Shown: positions 44,263-53,712, counted from the stretch's first letter. The stretch is 64,000 nt of DNA from Planctomycetota bacterium (GCA_003389325.1 QQVE01000005.1:1-64000); one strand, 5' to 3'. The notes: generated from the letters alone by a model not told the origin. Translations and numbers: made by a program.

Positions 44263-46529
44263 ACAGCGAGTTGTACCTCAACCCGGTGGGAGGATACGCC
44301 CTGGCCGGCGCCGCGGCCGCCGCGCTGGTTCTGCTGCTGATCTATCTCGGTTTGCCGCGGCACCGCCTGACGCCCCGGCGGCGCTGGACGTTATTCGGAC
44401 TGCGTCTGCTGGTGATCGCGCTGGCGCTGTTTGCCATGCTGCGGCCGGCGGTGGTGTACACCGAGTCGAAGCCGCAGTCGGCGTCGCTGGTGCTACTGGT
44501 CGACGATTCGAGAAGCATGGTCGTGGCCGACGCCGTGGGCGGCCGATCGCGATGGGACATGCTGCAAAGCGCGGTCGACGAAGCGCTGCCGGTGCTCGAG
44601 TCGATCTCCGACGACTTCGAGGTCAAGGTCTACAGCTTCGATTCCGGATTGCACGCGCTTGAACTTGCCGGCGACCAGCTCGATCTGCCCCTGGTGCCCT
44701 CCGGCGAGCAGACGGCGATCGGCGCGGCGCTCGACGACGTGCTCCGACGCGAGGCCGGCAAGCGCCTGGTCGGCGTCCTGCTGCTCAGCGATGGGGCCCA
44801 GCGGGCGTACGCGCCGCGCGACGTTGCGCCCCAGGGCCCCGCCCGGCGGCTGGCCGACTTGGGGTTCCCGTTGTATACGTTCGCCTTCGGCCAGGCCCGC
44901 GGATTGGGTCAGGCCCGCGACGTGTCGTTGGCCGACCTGGCCGTCAACCAGACCGTGTATGTGAAGAACGAATTAACCGCCCGGGCGACCGCGCGCATCG
45001 AGGGCTTCGGCAGCCAGAGCGTGCCGGTGCAGTTGCTGTTCGAGAACCCCGCGGGCGAGATGGAGTTGGCCGAGGCGCAGGAGATTTCCACCACCAGCGG
45101 GGGCGGCGCCTCGGTGCCGATCGAACTGTCGACCATCCCCCAGACGCCGGGCGAGTACAAAGTCACGCTGCGCGTGCCGAACCAGTCGGGCGAACTAGTG
45201 ACCACGAACAACGAGCTGAGCACGTTCGTCACGGTGCTCAAGGGCGGCATCAACGTGCTGTACCTGGAAGGAGCGCTGCGCGTCGACCAGGTATATCTGC
45301 GGCGCTCGCTCGATGCGTCGCAGGACATCAAGGTCGACTTCGTGCGGCTCGATCCGCGCGATACGAAACAACGCCCGGCCGATTTGATCGAACGCTTCAT
45401 GCCCGGCAAGTACGACGTGTACATGCTCGGCGACGTGGATTCCTCGCAATTGAGCGAAGCGGAGTTGGCGGCGCTGGCCGAGGCCGTGCGGGCCGGGGCG
45501 GGACTGGTCATGTTGGGAGGTTTTCACACCTTCGGGCCCGGCGGGTATGCCACCACGCCGCTTTCGAACCTACTGCCGGTGGAGATGGACCGCCGCGCGC
45601 GGCAGCCGCTGGGAGATCCGATCCGCAGCGACGTTCAGCTAAGTGGCCCGCTCAAGATGCGCCCCACCACGCCGCTGGGCGAGCGGCACTATCTGATGCA
45701 ATTGAACGAGGGGCCCGATCGCGGCAGCATCTGGCAGAAACTGGCGCCGCTGGAAGGAGCCAACCGGTTGGGCGCCCCTAAGCCGGGAGCCCAGGTGCTG
45801 GCGGAAACCGAGGCCGGGCAGCCGTTGCTGGTCGTGGGCGAGGCGGGAGGCCGGGTGATGGCTTTCGCCGGCGACACGACCTGGCATTGGTGGATGGAAG
45901 GCTTTCCCAACGAGCACAAGCGGTTCTGGCGGCAGGTGATTTTGTGGCTGGCGCGCAAGGACGAGCTGACCGACGGCAACGTCTGGGTCAAGCTCCAGGA
46001 GCGGCGCTATCGCCGCGGCAGCCGCGTGGAGTTCACCGCCGGGGCTCAATCACCACAGGGCGAGAGCGTGGCCGATGCCCGCTTCACCGCCGAAGTGACG
46101 CTACCCGACGGCACGACCCAGAAACTGAACCTGGTGCGGCAGGGCGATCACGTCGTCGGCTCGTACGACGGCACGCAAACGGCCGGAGATTATGCCATCT
46201 CCGTCAAGGCGGAAGACCCATCCGGCGGATCGCTGGGCACGGCCCGTTCGCGATTCCTGGTGTTCGAGCAGGACCTGGAACTGGATAACGCCGCGGCCGA
46301 CCCGACGCTGCTGGCGAGCCTGGCGGCGATGACCAAGCCGGTCGGCGGGAGGGCCCTGGCGCCCGAGGAGTTGCCGGCGCTGCTCAAGGAGATCGAAAGT
46401 CGGCCCGTGAAGATGGAGGTCGTTTCGCAAGTGAAGCTCACGCCGTGGGACACGTGGCCGTTCTTCCTGCTCTTCGTCGGCGTGATCAGCGCCGAATGGT
46501 ACTTGCGCAAGAAGCGGGGACTGGTCTAG
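44259..46529 (+). CDS. VWA-domain membrane protein
   Basis: 756 residues. Two N-terminal membrane helices (about 14-30 and 48-65) precede a VWA domain with an intact MIDAS start (LVDDSRSM near 83). A beta-sandwich region follows, then a glutamine amidotransferase-like part (about 330-560, VRAGAGLVMLGGFHTFGPGGY), a further Ig-like region and a final membrane helix. It is the fourth member of the MoxR operon and pairs with the BatA protein of similar layout, one with and one without a working MIDAS. The cluster is likely involved in envelope-protein assembly or stress, by analogy with Bat systems. Confidence 0.9.
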   Translation: MNSELYLNPVGGYALAGAAAAALVLLLIYLGLPRHRLTPRRRWTLFGLRLLVIALALFAMLRPAVVYTESKPQSASLVLLVDDSRSMVVADAVGGRSRWDMLQSAVDEALPVLESISDDFEVKVYSFDSGLHALELAGDQLDLPLVPSGEQTAIGAALDDVLRREAGKRLVGVLLLSDGAQRAYAPRDVAPQGPARRLADLGFPLYTFAFGQARGLGQARDVSLADLAVNQTVYVKNELTARATARIEGFGSQSVPVQLLFENPAGEMELAEAQEISTTSGGGASVPIELSTIPQTPGEYKVTLRVPNQSGELVTTNNELSTFVTVLKGGINVLYLEGALRVDQVYLRRSLDASQDIKVDFVRLDPRDTKQRPADLIERFMPGKYDVYMLGDVDSSQLSEAELAALAEAVRAGAGLVMLGGFHTFGPGGYATTPLSNLLPVEMDRRARQPLGDPIRSDVQLSGPLKMRPTTPLGERHYLMQLNEGPDRGSIWQKLAPLEGANRLGAPKPGAQVLAETEAGQPLLVVGEAGGRVMAFAGDTTWHWWMEGFPNEHKRFWRQVILWLARKDELTDGNVWVKLQERRYRRGSRVEFTAGAQSPQGESVADARFTAEVTLPDGTTQKLNLVRQGDHVVGSYDGTQTAGDYAISVKAEDPSGGSLGTARSRFLVFEQDLELDNAAADPTLLASLAAMTKPVGGRALAPEELPALLKEIESRPVKMEVVSQVKLTPWDTWPFFLLFVGVISAEWYLRKKRGLV

Positions 46530-46557
46530 CAAGTGCTTCGGCCAGACGAGCGCAGGC

Positions 46558-47277
46558 CTAGCGGCGGAAGTTCCAGTCTGCGCGGCAGTACTGCTCGGCG
46601 ACGAGCTGTGCGACGCGCTGCTTCGGCCAGGATTCTGTACCGGGCTGCGCGGACCAGGCGGCGATGAGCGCTTGTCGCAATGGCTCGACGCCGAGCGGCA
46701 GGTTGGTCACGAAGGCGGCGTGCTCGCGCTGGCGGCGATAGTCGGGCTCGCGGGGCGGAGTCTTCAGGCAGTGCGACACCAGCGGCAGCGGAAAGTCGTA
46801 CAGCAGCGTTCCGTGGTAGAGCAGCGCCCGGCGGCGGCAGCGCACGCTGTTGCCGGAGAACTTCAAATCGCCCAGCGTCAGGTCGCACGTGCCGCGATGG
46901 GCGACCTCGCCCGCCAGAGGCTCAAGCGCCCTCGCGATCGTCCCCATCACAAAGCGATGCGCTTCGTCGAGCATGCGCAGCTCGGGGCGTCGATCGTAGG
47001 AGAGCACCAGCGCGTACATCAGGCAGCCGCGGCCGGCGACCACCGCACACCCGCCGCTGGTGCGGCGCAAGATGGGGATGCCCTGCCGATGGCAGGCCTG
47101 GCGATCGACTTCGCGATCGACTTGCGAGTTGCGGCCCAGGACGACGAACGGATCGTCGCCCTCCCACAGCCGCAGGCACTCGCGCGGGTGCCGGCTCTGT
47201 TCGGCCGCGTCGAGCAGGGCCTCGTCCAGTGCCAGGTTTTCCGCCGGCGTGGGCAATGTCAGGTCGAACAGATCCAT
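46558..47277 (-). CDS. lipoate-protein ligase A-family protein
   Basis: 239 residues. The family hallmarks are VLGRNSQVDREV, RRTSGGCAVVAGRGCLMY and, with the catalytic Lys, DLKFSGNSVRCRRRALLYHGTLLYDF. It lacks the C-terminal accessory domain of E. coli LplA (about 337 residues), so it may be an octanoyl/lipoyl transferase such as LipM or LipL rather than a full ligase. It would attach lipoyl groups to 2-oxoacid dehydrogenases in the cytoplasm. The start at 47277 fits the family N-terminus; it converges on the VWA gene. Confidence 0.85.
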   Translation of the reverse strand: MDLFDLTLPTPAENLALDEALLDAAEQSRHPRECLRLWEGDDPFVVLGRNSQVDREVDRQACHRQGIPILRRTSGGCAVVAGRGCLMYALVLSYDRRPELRMLDEAHRFVMGTIARALEPLAGEVAHRGTCDLTLGDLKFSGNSVRCRRRALLYHGTLLYDFPLPLVSHCLKTPPREPDYRRQREHAAFVTNLPLGVEPLRQALIAAWSAQPGTESWPKQRVAQLVAEQYCRADWNFRR

Positions 47278-47410
47278 GCCGCAACTCGGCCGGGGGAGCG
47301 GAAAGCAGTTGGTCCGGTAAGGCGTAACGCGGGCGGTATTCGCCGTCCTTGACGCTGTCGGGGCCCACTCTACACTTACTTTATCGCCGATCCATCCTCG
47401 AGTGCCAGCC

Positions 47411-48436
47411 ATGTCCACCGATCCTTCCCGCGCGTCGGGTACTTCGCCCGATGACGCTTTGCCGCCGGTCGAACCGCCCAGCGCCGGCTTCATCGTGCAG
47501 TTGTTCGTCGTGCCCGGCGTCATCGTGCTGGTCGTAATCCTGATTTGGGTGCTGTTCAACTGGCTGGCACAAAAAGGCAACGATGGCGAAGCGTTCGTGC
47601 GCGATCTGGCCCGCAACAACCCCGGACGCTGGCAGGCGGCGTTTAACCTGGCTCACGAATTGCGGGCCGAGCACGAATCGAAGCAGCCGCGACTGACGGC
47701 CGACCCCAAGCTGGCCGAGAAGCTGGGGGGCATCCTCGCCGACGAAATGGAAGCCGGCAGCACGGAGGAGAAGGCGGTAGCGCTGCGGGTGTATCTGTGC
47801 CGGGCCCTGGGCGAGTTCAAGGTGCCCGACGGGTTGCCCGTGCTGTTGGAAGCGGCGACAACCGTGCGTAGCGAGGACGAGGCGGACGTGCGGCGGGCGG
47901 CGCTGGAGGGGATCGCCGTATTGGCCAACAACGTCGGACCCGAGGATTCGCACTTCGCCGATAATGCCGAGCTCGAAGAAGTGCTGATCGAGGCGGCCAG
48001 TGATTCCGACCCCCGCACGCGCAGCGTGGCGGCAGTGGGGCTGGGCGTGGTGGGCACGCCCGCGATGCTGGAGAACCTGGAGTTCATGCTCGGCGATGCC
48101 AACCCGGACGTGCGTTACAACGCCGCCACGCGCTTGGCGCAGCGCGGCGACCCGGTTGCCACGGACGTATTGGTCGAGATGCTCGACCCGGAGGAGACGG
48201 CCGGGGTCGAGGCGGAGAAGCAGGAAGAGATGCGCCCCTTCAAGCGAGCGTTGATCATGGTCAACGCGTTGCGCGCCGTCGAGCAGTTGGCCGCGCAAAA
48301 CGACGAGGCCGATCTCGACGAGCTGCAAGAGGCCGTCGACAAGCTGCTGGCCAGCAACCCCGACTCGGGGATTCGCCTCGAAGCGAAAGACGTCCGTCGA
48401 CGGCTTGCCGAGCGCGAGCCGGCAGGTGTCGAGTAG
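47411..48436 (+). CDS. membrane-anchored HEAT-repeat protein
   Basis: 341 residues. A proline-rich N-terminus and one membrane helix (about 26-50, FIVQLFVVPGVIVLVVILIWVLF) precede a helical domain. It contains HEAT/PBS-lyase-type repeats, most clearly ASDSDPRTRSVAAVGLGVVGTPA and LGDANPDVRYNAATRLAQRGDP near 200-260. HEAT repeats bind proteins; no partner is apparent. ATG at 47411 is the start. It is divergent from the lipoate ligase-like gene. Confidence 0.85.
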   Translation: MSTDPSRASGTSPDDALPPVEPPSAGFIVQLFVVPGVIVLVVILIWVLFNWLAQKGNDGEAFVRDLARNNPGRWQAAFNLAHELRAEHESKQPRLTADPKLAEKLGGILADEMEAGSTEEKAVALRVYLCRALGEFKVPDGLPVLLEAATTVRSEDEADVRRAALEGIAVLANNVGPEDSHFADNAELEEVLIEAASDSDPRTRSVAAVGLGVVGTPAMLENLEFMLGDANPDVRYNAATRLAQRGDPVATDVLVEMLDPEETAGVEAEKQEEMRPFKRALIMVNALRAVEQLAAQNDEADLDELQEAVDKLLASNPDSGIRLEAKDVRRRLAEREPAGVE

Positions 48437-48898
48437 TGCTGGCGCGAGCCGACGTTTCTGTTTTTGACGCGCCTGTGTTTTGCAGCGACTTCGCGGCCGC
48501 GCTGCGCGCCGGCAAAGTCACGTGACGAACGTGATGCCGAACTGCTGGCGCGGGCCTACGCGCACTGCTGTCACGCGGGCTGTTCGACCTTGACGGTTGG
48601 GTAAAACGTGCGGCGCAAGTTGTTGATTTTCAGCAACTTGTGTAGAATGGCCTGCGGCCGAGGTCGCTCGAAATCGGGCGCGACTTGAAGAATTTTTCCC
48701 GGCAGTAAGTCATTCGGTAACCCATACTTTGGCGGACAGCGCGAAGCGGCGCGTCGCGGCCTATTTGCGTGCGGCGTTTCCGTTCGCCAGACTCTAGTGT
48801 GAGACGCGCAGCGCTTGATTTGCAGAGCGTGCGCGAGAAGAACTTGAGAAAAAGGGCGACGACCGCTCGCCAGAATCAGATACGGCTCTCTTAGCAGG
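48437..48898. other. intergenic region upstream of the YTV-type gene
   Basis: 462 bases. Near 48485-48600 there are short readable stretches on the plus strand (such as DFAAALRAGK) broken by stops, perhaps a decayed gene too short to name. From 48617 it holds a hairpin and a promoter-like pair; the last 250 bases are leader without a clear structure. Confidence 0.4.
48620..48648 (+). promoter_or_regulatory. possible promoter of the YTV-type gene
   Basis: TAGAAT (48643-48648) is a good -10 box; TTGTTG 17 bases upstream (48620-48625) is a weak -35 box. The -35 region lies in a hairpin AAGTTGTTG/CAGCAACTT (48617-48639). It would give a leader of about 245 bases. Confidence 0.35.
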
Positions 48899-50296
48899 AT
48901 GAAGGTTATGATTCGGGCCCTCACATTCTTGACCCCGCTTCTGTGCTGTGCTCCGGCGCTGGCGCAAGTGTGCCAGGAGTACCGCGTGGAGTACAACACC
49001 GTCTACGAACAACGACAGGTCACGGCCTATCGCCTCGAGACCGAGACGGTCTATCGGGAAGAAAAGCAGGTGACTTACAAGCCCGTTTACGAAACCGAGA
49101 TGCGCGAGCGGCGCTACACGGTGAGCCGGCCGGTTACCGAGACGAGCGAGCGCGAAGAGCGCTACAAGGTGATGCGTCCCGTGTGGGAAACGCAGATGCG
49201 CGACACGAGCTACGACGTCGTGCGCCAGGTGGCCGAAACCAGCGAGCGCGAGGAACGCTACACCGTTTCGCGGCCCGTCTACGAGACGCAGGAGCGCGAG
49301 GAGCGATACATCGTACAGCGGCCAGTGATGGAGACCCAGGAGCGCAGCGAGACCTACACCGTGATGCAGCCGGTAACGACCTACACCACGAACTACGTCG
49401 ACCAGGGGCAGTTCGTCGATCAGCAGGTGGTCACCCCCGGCCCCACGCGAACGCGGCTTCGCTGGCTTCCCAGCGGCTGTGCCGTCGATCCCGTGACCGG
49501 AGCCTCGAGCTACCAGCGCGGCGGATTGACCTGGGTGCCCGAGCAGGGGCCGGCCCGGGTCGATACCTATCGCGTCTGGCAGTCGAATCCCGTCGCCGTG
49601 CAGGTGCCGCAAACGACCTATCAGCCGCAGACGATGGTGCGCAAGGTACCCGTGCAGGTCTGCAAGATGGTCAACGAGGAAGTCGTCAAGAAGGTGCCCG
49701 TGCAGGTCTGCCGGATGGTGCAGGAAGAGCACGTCCGCAAGGTGCCCGTGACGACCTACCGCCAGGTGGTCGAGCGGGTCGAGCAGCAGACGCCGGTGCA
49801 GGTGTGCAAGATGGTCGAGGAGGAAGTCGTCCGCCGCGTGCCGGTGACGACCTGCCGGATGGTGACCGAAGAGCGCGTCGAGCAGATTCCGGTGCAGGTG
49901 TGCAAGATGGTGGCGGTGGAACAAACGGTACGCGTGCCGCAAGTGGTCCAGAAGCAAGTGCCGGTGACCTACGTGCGGCAGGTGCCGCGTGTGGAAGTGC
50001 GGCGCATTCCGATCGATCCTTGCACGGGAGCCGATCTGCTGGTGCCCGCGCCCGCTCCGCCGGCTGCCGTGGTGACGCCGTTGCCGAGCTATCCCGGCGG
50101 CACGATTCAGCAAGGCCAGCCCACGCCCGCGCCGCAGCCGCAACGCGGTTCGACGCAGCGTCCTGCCGATCCGAATCAGCCGTCTCTGCCGCCCGACGAG
50201 CCGGCCGAAACGCCGGCCGAGGCGCCCGAGGAAGACGGCCCGGTGAACGAGGAAGAAGCTCCGACGCTGGAAGGCATCGATTCGAGCACGACCTAG
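48899..50296 (+). CDS. secreted YTV-repeat, planctomycete cell-wall-type protein
   Basis: 465 residues. A signal peptide (about 1-23, ending ALAQ) is followed by a tyrosine- and charge-rich half (about 25-165) with repeats around YTVSRPVxETxEREERY, matching YTV domains known from planctomycete cell-wall proteins. The second half (about 240-380) has six or seven repeats of about 15 residues around KVPVQVCKMVxEE, giving regularly spaced cysteines that could cross-link. The tail is rich in Pro, Gln and Glu. It is short next to the giant YTV proteins. It is a single-gene unit, with a possible promoter upstream and a strong terminator after it. Confidence 0.82.
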   Translation: MKVMIRALTFLTPLLCCAPALAQVCQEYRVEYNTVYEQRQVTAYRLETETVYREEKQVTYKPVYETEMRERRYTVSRPVTETSEREERYKVMRPVWETQMRDTSYDVVRQVAETSEREERYTVSRPVYETQEREERYIVQRPVMETQERSETYTVMQPVTTYTTNYVDQGQFVDQQVVTPGPTRTRLRWLPSGCAVDPVTGASSYQRGGLTWVPEQGPARVDTYRVWQSNPVAVQVPQTTYQPQTMVRKVPVQVCKMVNEEVVKKVPVQVCRMVQEEHVRKVPVTTYRQVVERVEQQTPVQVCKMVEEEVVRRVPVTTCRMVTEERVEQIPVQVCKMVAVEQTVRVPQVVQKQVPVTYVRQVPRVEVRRIPIDPCTGADLLVPAPAPPAAVVTPLPSYPGGTIQQGQPTPAPQPQRGSTQRPADPNQPSLPPDEPAETPAEAPEEDGPVNEEEAPTLEGIDSSTT

Positions 50297-50323
50297 TTGC
50301 AAGACAAACAAGCGCAGCAGCCC

Positions 50324-50366
50324 ACGAGGCATCGATCGAGTTCGGTCGGTGCCTCGTTCGTTTTTT
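50324..50366 (+). terminator. intrinsic terminator of the YTV-type gene
   Basis: The stem ACGAGGCA/TGCCTCGT (50324-50331 with 50350-50357) is perfect, with an inner CGATC/GGTCG pairing, and is followed by TCGTTTTTT. It begins 28 bases after the stop codon. Confidence 0.85.
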
Positions 50367-50533
50367 GGCGCGAGCGGCGTCGATCGACTACGACGTCCTG
50401 AAAAGGTGGCGCGGCGTGCGACACGCTCGGGCGGTTTGACAGTGCCGTCGGCCTTTGCCACACTGGCGGGGCGGCGAACGAGCGTTTCTTGCTCACGCTT
50501 GGTTTCTACCCTCCTGGATGGAGCCGGGGTTCC

Positions 50534-51739
50534 GTGACGTCCACTCAATCCGATCGTTCCAGCGATCCCGTGCTGGCCGGCCAACGCGTGGCGTTGGTGG
50601 GCAAATGGGCCAGCATGTCGAAGCGCGATGCCCAGCGGCTCGTGCGCGAACACGGCGGCGTCGTGCAGGAACGGGCCGATAGTGCCACGACGCTGGTCGT
50701 GGCGGGCGAGCGCGACGCGTCGGACCCTTCTTCCTCAAGCAGTGACGGGATCGATCCGGCGCTGCGCAGCCGCGCGGCTGCCGGCGCGCTCGAATTAATC
50801 GGCGAAGCGCAGCTCTTGCAGCGGCTGGGATTGGTCGACCGCGAACAACAGGTGCACCGCCTGTACACTCCGGCCATGCTGGCCGGGCTGCTCGACGAAA
50901 GCGTGGCGACGGTGCGCCGCTGGCAGCGGCGCGGTTGGATCGTGCCCTCGCGCGAAGTGCGGCGGCTGGCCTACTTCGACTTTGCCGAAGTGGCCACCGC
51001 GCGGCGGCTCAAGGAACTGGTCGCCTCGGGCATGTCGATGGCTGCGATCGGCCGGGCACTGGCGGCGCTGGCGCGGCAGTTGCCCGAAGTGAAGCGCCCG
51101 CTGGCCGAGCTGTCGGTCGTGGTCGAGGGACGGCAGCTCCTGGTGCGCAAGGGGGACGCGCTGTCGGAACCGGGCGGCCAACTGCGGTTCGACTTCGACG
51201 CCTCGGACGACACGGCGGCCGCCGAGCCGAGCGAGGGTGAGAGTGCGCCGGGCGTGGTCGCCTTCGACCTGGGAACGTTGCCGCCGGCCACGCCGGACGA
51301 GATGGTCAGCGCCGCCGGGCAATTGGAAGAGGAGGGCGAAGTGGCCGCAGCGGCCGAAATGTATCGCGCGGCCATGGCCGCCGGCGGGCCGCGCGCCGAG
51401 CTGTGTTTCGCTTTGGCCGAGTTGCTGTACCAAATGCACGATCTGCCCGGAGCCCGCGAGCGCTATTACATGGCGATCGAGCTGGACGAGGACTACGTCG
51501 AAGCGCGGGCCAACTTGGGCTGCGTGCTCTCGGAGCTGGGCGAACACGACCTGGCCGTCAGCGCGTTTGAGGGGGCGCTGGCGTTTCACGACGACTATCC
51601 CGACGTCCACTACCATCTGGGGCATACGCTCGACGCTCTGGGCCGCGGCGACGAGGCGGCGGCCCACTGGCGGGCCTTTCTGCAACTGTCTCCTTCGAGT
51701 CCCTGGGCCGACGAAGCGCGCCAGCGGTTGGGGCAGTAG
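50534..51739 (+). CDS. BRCT-MerR-TPR fusion protein
   Basis: 401 residues with three parts. An N-terminal BRCT-like domain (about 14-65) reads LAGQRVALVGKWASMSKRDAQRLVREHGG and then TTLVVAGER. A MerR-type helix-turn-helix (about 108-175) has YTPAMLAGLLDESVATVRRWQRRGWIVPSREVRRLAYFDFAEV. C-terminal TPR repeats (about 260-400) include YYMAIELDEDYVEARANLGCVLSELGEHDLAV. This suggests a DNA-binding regulator with protein-binding arms. The start is probably GTG 50534; TTG 50489 is an alternative. It has no close operon partner. Confidence 0.8.
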   Translation: MTSTQSDRSSDPVLAGQRVALVGKWASMSKRDAQRLVREHGGVVQERADSATTLVVAGERDASDPSSSSSDGIDPALRSRAAAGALELIGEAQLLQRLGLVDREQQVHRLYTPAMLAGLLDESVATVRRWQRRGWIVPSREVRRLAYFDFAEVATARRLKELVASGMSMAAIGRALAALARQLPEVKRPLAELSVVVEGRQLLVRKGDALSEPGGQLRFDFDASDDTAAAEPSEGESAPGVVAFDLGTLPPATPDEMVSAAGQLEEEGEVAAAAEMYRAAMAAGGPRAELCFALAELLYQMHDLPGARERYYMAIELDEDYVEARANLGCVLSELGEHDLAVSAFEGALAFHDDYPDVHYHLGHTLDALGRGDEAAAHWRAFLQLSPSSPWADEARQRLGQ

Positions 51740-51951
51740 CGGTTATTCCGGGGGGATTTGCCGAAGGCGTGGTTTTCCTTTGACACCGGCCGTTTGGCAG
51801 GCTCCTTGGCAAGTAGTGGGGGATATCTTATCCTTCCAAGTGAGCTAGGAGGGCCGCGTTTCCTGTTCAGGCGGGCTCTCGGTCACGGGTGGCTGGCCCA
51901 CAACCGGGACGCCCCTTTTCTACCCGCGACTTCGGGCACCGCGCTTGCTGC

Positions 51952-53313
51952 ATGAGCGAGATCCTCTTTCAATACTCCAAGGTTCCGCCGACGACGTGGG
52001 TTTACCTGTCGTCGCTGCTGACGATCGGCCTGTACTTCAAGTTCAGCCGCGTCTGGAGCGTGCGCAACCTGGACCTGATCGGGCTGATCCTGCTGGCCCC
52101 CGGCTTGCTGATGGTCGAGTACGGTCTGGCGAACTCGGACGTGCGCGTCGAGCAGGGGGGATACATTTGGCTGTTCGCCACGGGCGTGCTGCTGATGATC
52201 CGTCTGCTGCTCGATCCGATCATGGTCCGTCGGCCGCTGTTGGAACCGAATCTCACGGCCGGCGGCATGACGTTCCTGGGTGTCTCCTTATTGATCTTTC
52301 TGCTGGCGAATATCGTCAACAGCAAGATCGAGCCCGACGACCTGGTCGGGGTGAAGGGGGCCGAAAACGTGCAGGCGCTCGAAGCGCCGGGCCCCGAAGA
52401 GGAGCAAGCTTTGGCCACGCACGGGCCGGGCTACCCCCTATTGCATCTGTTGCCCAGCTTGTCGACCCAGGCGTTGATGATCGAAGACACGGCCGTCAAC
52501 CCGCGCGAGCGCGACCTGCGCCGCGATCGGGTGCGGATCGCCACGGCCCGCACGATGGCGATCCTGTCGCAGTTAGCGATCGTGGCCGGCATGGTGTTGA
52601 TCGGGTATCGGCACTTCAACAACATTCGCACCGGCATCGCCGCGGCCACGCTGTACCTGTTGTTGCCCTACACGGCGCAACTGACGGGCCGGGTCGATCA
52701 CGCGCTGCCGGCGGCGCTGTTGGTTTGGGCGGTGGTGCTCTACCGGCGGCCAATGCTGGCGGGCATCTTCATCGGCATGGCGATCGGCGCGATCTACTAC
52801 CCAGTGTTCCTGCTGCCGTTGTGGCTGGGATTCTACTGGCAGCGGGGGCTCTTGCGGTTCAGCGTTGGCGTGGCGCTGACGCTGGTGATTTCCGTGGCTT
52901 CGCTGGCGTTTATCTCCGACAGCCCGGCGACGTTCTGGTCGCAGGTGCAGCAGATGTTCGGCTGGACCAGCCTTGCGACCGAGGACCTGCAGGGCTTCTG
53001 GAGTTTCGGCATCGTCGACCCGGCGTTCCGCTACCCGGTGCTGGTCTTGCTGGGCGTGTTCTGCGTCAGCCTGGCCGTGTGGCCGGCGCAAAAGAACCTG
53101 GGCACGCTGATGAGCTGTTCGGCGGCCGTGATGCTGGGCACGCAGTTCTGGCATCCTAACGGCGGCGGGCTGTACATGGCCTGGTACCTGCCGCTGATCC
53201 TGCTGACGGTCTTCCGCCCGAACCTCGAAGACCGCGTGGCCCTGTCGGTGTTGGGCGAGGGCTGGTTTCCGAAGCGCCGCAACAATGTCGGCGGCATCGT
53301 GCAGGCGGCCTGA
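51952..53313 (+). CDS. polytopic membrane protein, possibly GT-C-like
   Basis: 453 residues with about 10-12 membrane helices. The N-terminal half ends in a soluble loop (about 130-190). The C-terminal half, with GRVDHALPAALLVWAVVLYRRP and YMAWYLPLILLTVFRPNLEDR, resembles membrane glycosyltransferase-like proteins, but no clear catalytic motif is visible, so no function is claimed. The start at 51952 (MSEILFQYSKVP) fits a helix-bearing N-terminus. It follows the BRCT-MerR-TPR gene by 212 bases. Confidence 0.75.
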   Translation: MSEILFQYSKVPPTTWVYLSSLLTIGLYFKFSRVWSVRNLDLIGLILLAPGLLMVEYGLANSDVRVEQGGYIWLFATGVLLMIRLLLDPIMVRRPLLEPNLTAGGMTFLGVSLLIFLLANIVNSKIEPDDLVGVKGAENVQALEAPGPEEEQALATHGPGYPLLHLLPSLSTQALMIEDTAVNPRERDLRRDRVRIATARTMAILSQLAIVAGMVLIGYRHFNNIRTGIAAATLYLLLPYTAQLTGRVDHALPAALLVWAVVLYRRPMLAGIFIGMAIGAIYYPVFLLPLWLGFYWQRGLLRFSVGVALTLVISVASLAFISDSPATFWSQVQQMFGWTSLATEDLQGFWSFGIVDPAFRYPVLVLLGVFCVSLAVWPAQKNLGTLMSCSAAVMLGTQFWHPNGGGLYMAWYLPLILLTVFRPNLEDRVALSVLGEGWFPKRRNNVGGIVQAA

Positions 53314-53331
53314 GAGCTCACGCGCCGGTTT

Positions 53332-53712
53332 TCACGGAAACTGGGCGGGGCTCATGCCCAGATCGACGATGCTGCACGCGGCCACGGCGTCGAGTCCGAG
53401 TTGCTTCGCCTTTTCGAGCACTTCAGGGCTTTCGGTGCCGGGATTGAACCAGACCTTGTCGCAGCCTTTGGCCGCGATCTCGTCCAGCAGCGCCAGTCCG
53501 GCTTGCGGCGGCAGGTAGACGCTCACCCGATCGAGGTGCTCCAGCGGCACGTCGGCCAGCGAGGTGTAGGCCTCGAGCCCTTCGATCTGGCCGCCCTTGG
53601 GATTGACCGGATAGACGTCGTAGCCGGCCTGCACGTGGGCTCGCACCGACTTGTTGCCGAATTTCGCTCGATCGGCGCTAGCACCCACGATGGCCACGGT
53701 TGGCTTTGACAT
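53332..53712 (-). CDS. CoA-binding domain protein (YccU-like)
   Basis: 126 residues, a single Rossmann-type CoA-binding domain: VAIVGASADRAKFGNKSV at the start, VYPVNPKGGQIEG, and WFNPGTESPEVLEKAKQLGLDAVAACSIVDL at the end. These small proteins resemble the CoA-binding domain of succinyl-CoA synthetase and lack a catalytic partner. The end of the usual ENCIM segment is ACSIVD here, a variant. The precise role is unknown. It converges on the membrane-protein gene and lies 19 bases after the next minus-strand gene, likely the same transcript. Confidence 0.85.
   Translation of the reverse strand: MSKPTVAIVGASADRAKFGNKSVRAHVQAGYDVYPVNPKGGQIEGLEAYTSLADVPLEHLDRVSVYLPPQAGLALLDEIAAKGCDKVWFNPGTESPEVLEKAKQLGLDAVAACSIVDLGMSPAQFP

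Noticed and set aside
48485-48600. Possible decayed coding region upstream of the YTV-type gene
   Set aside because: Short readable stretches are broken by stops and match no family I can name.
51795-51810. Sigma-54-like site (TGGCAGG, 4 bases, TTGGC) upstream of the membrane-protein gene
   Set aside because: The GG-to-GC spacing is off by one base and no enhancer-binding regulator is near.
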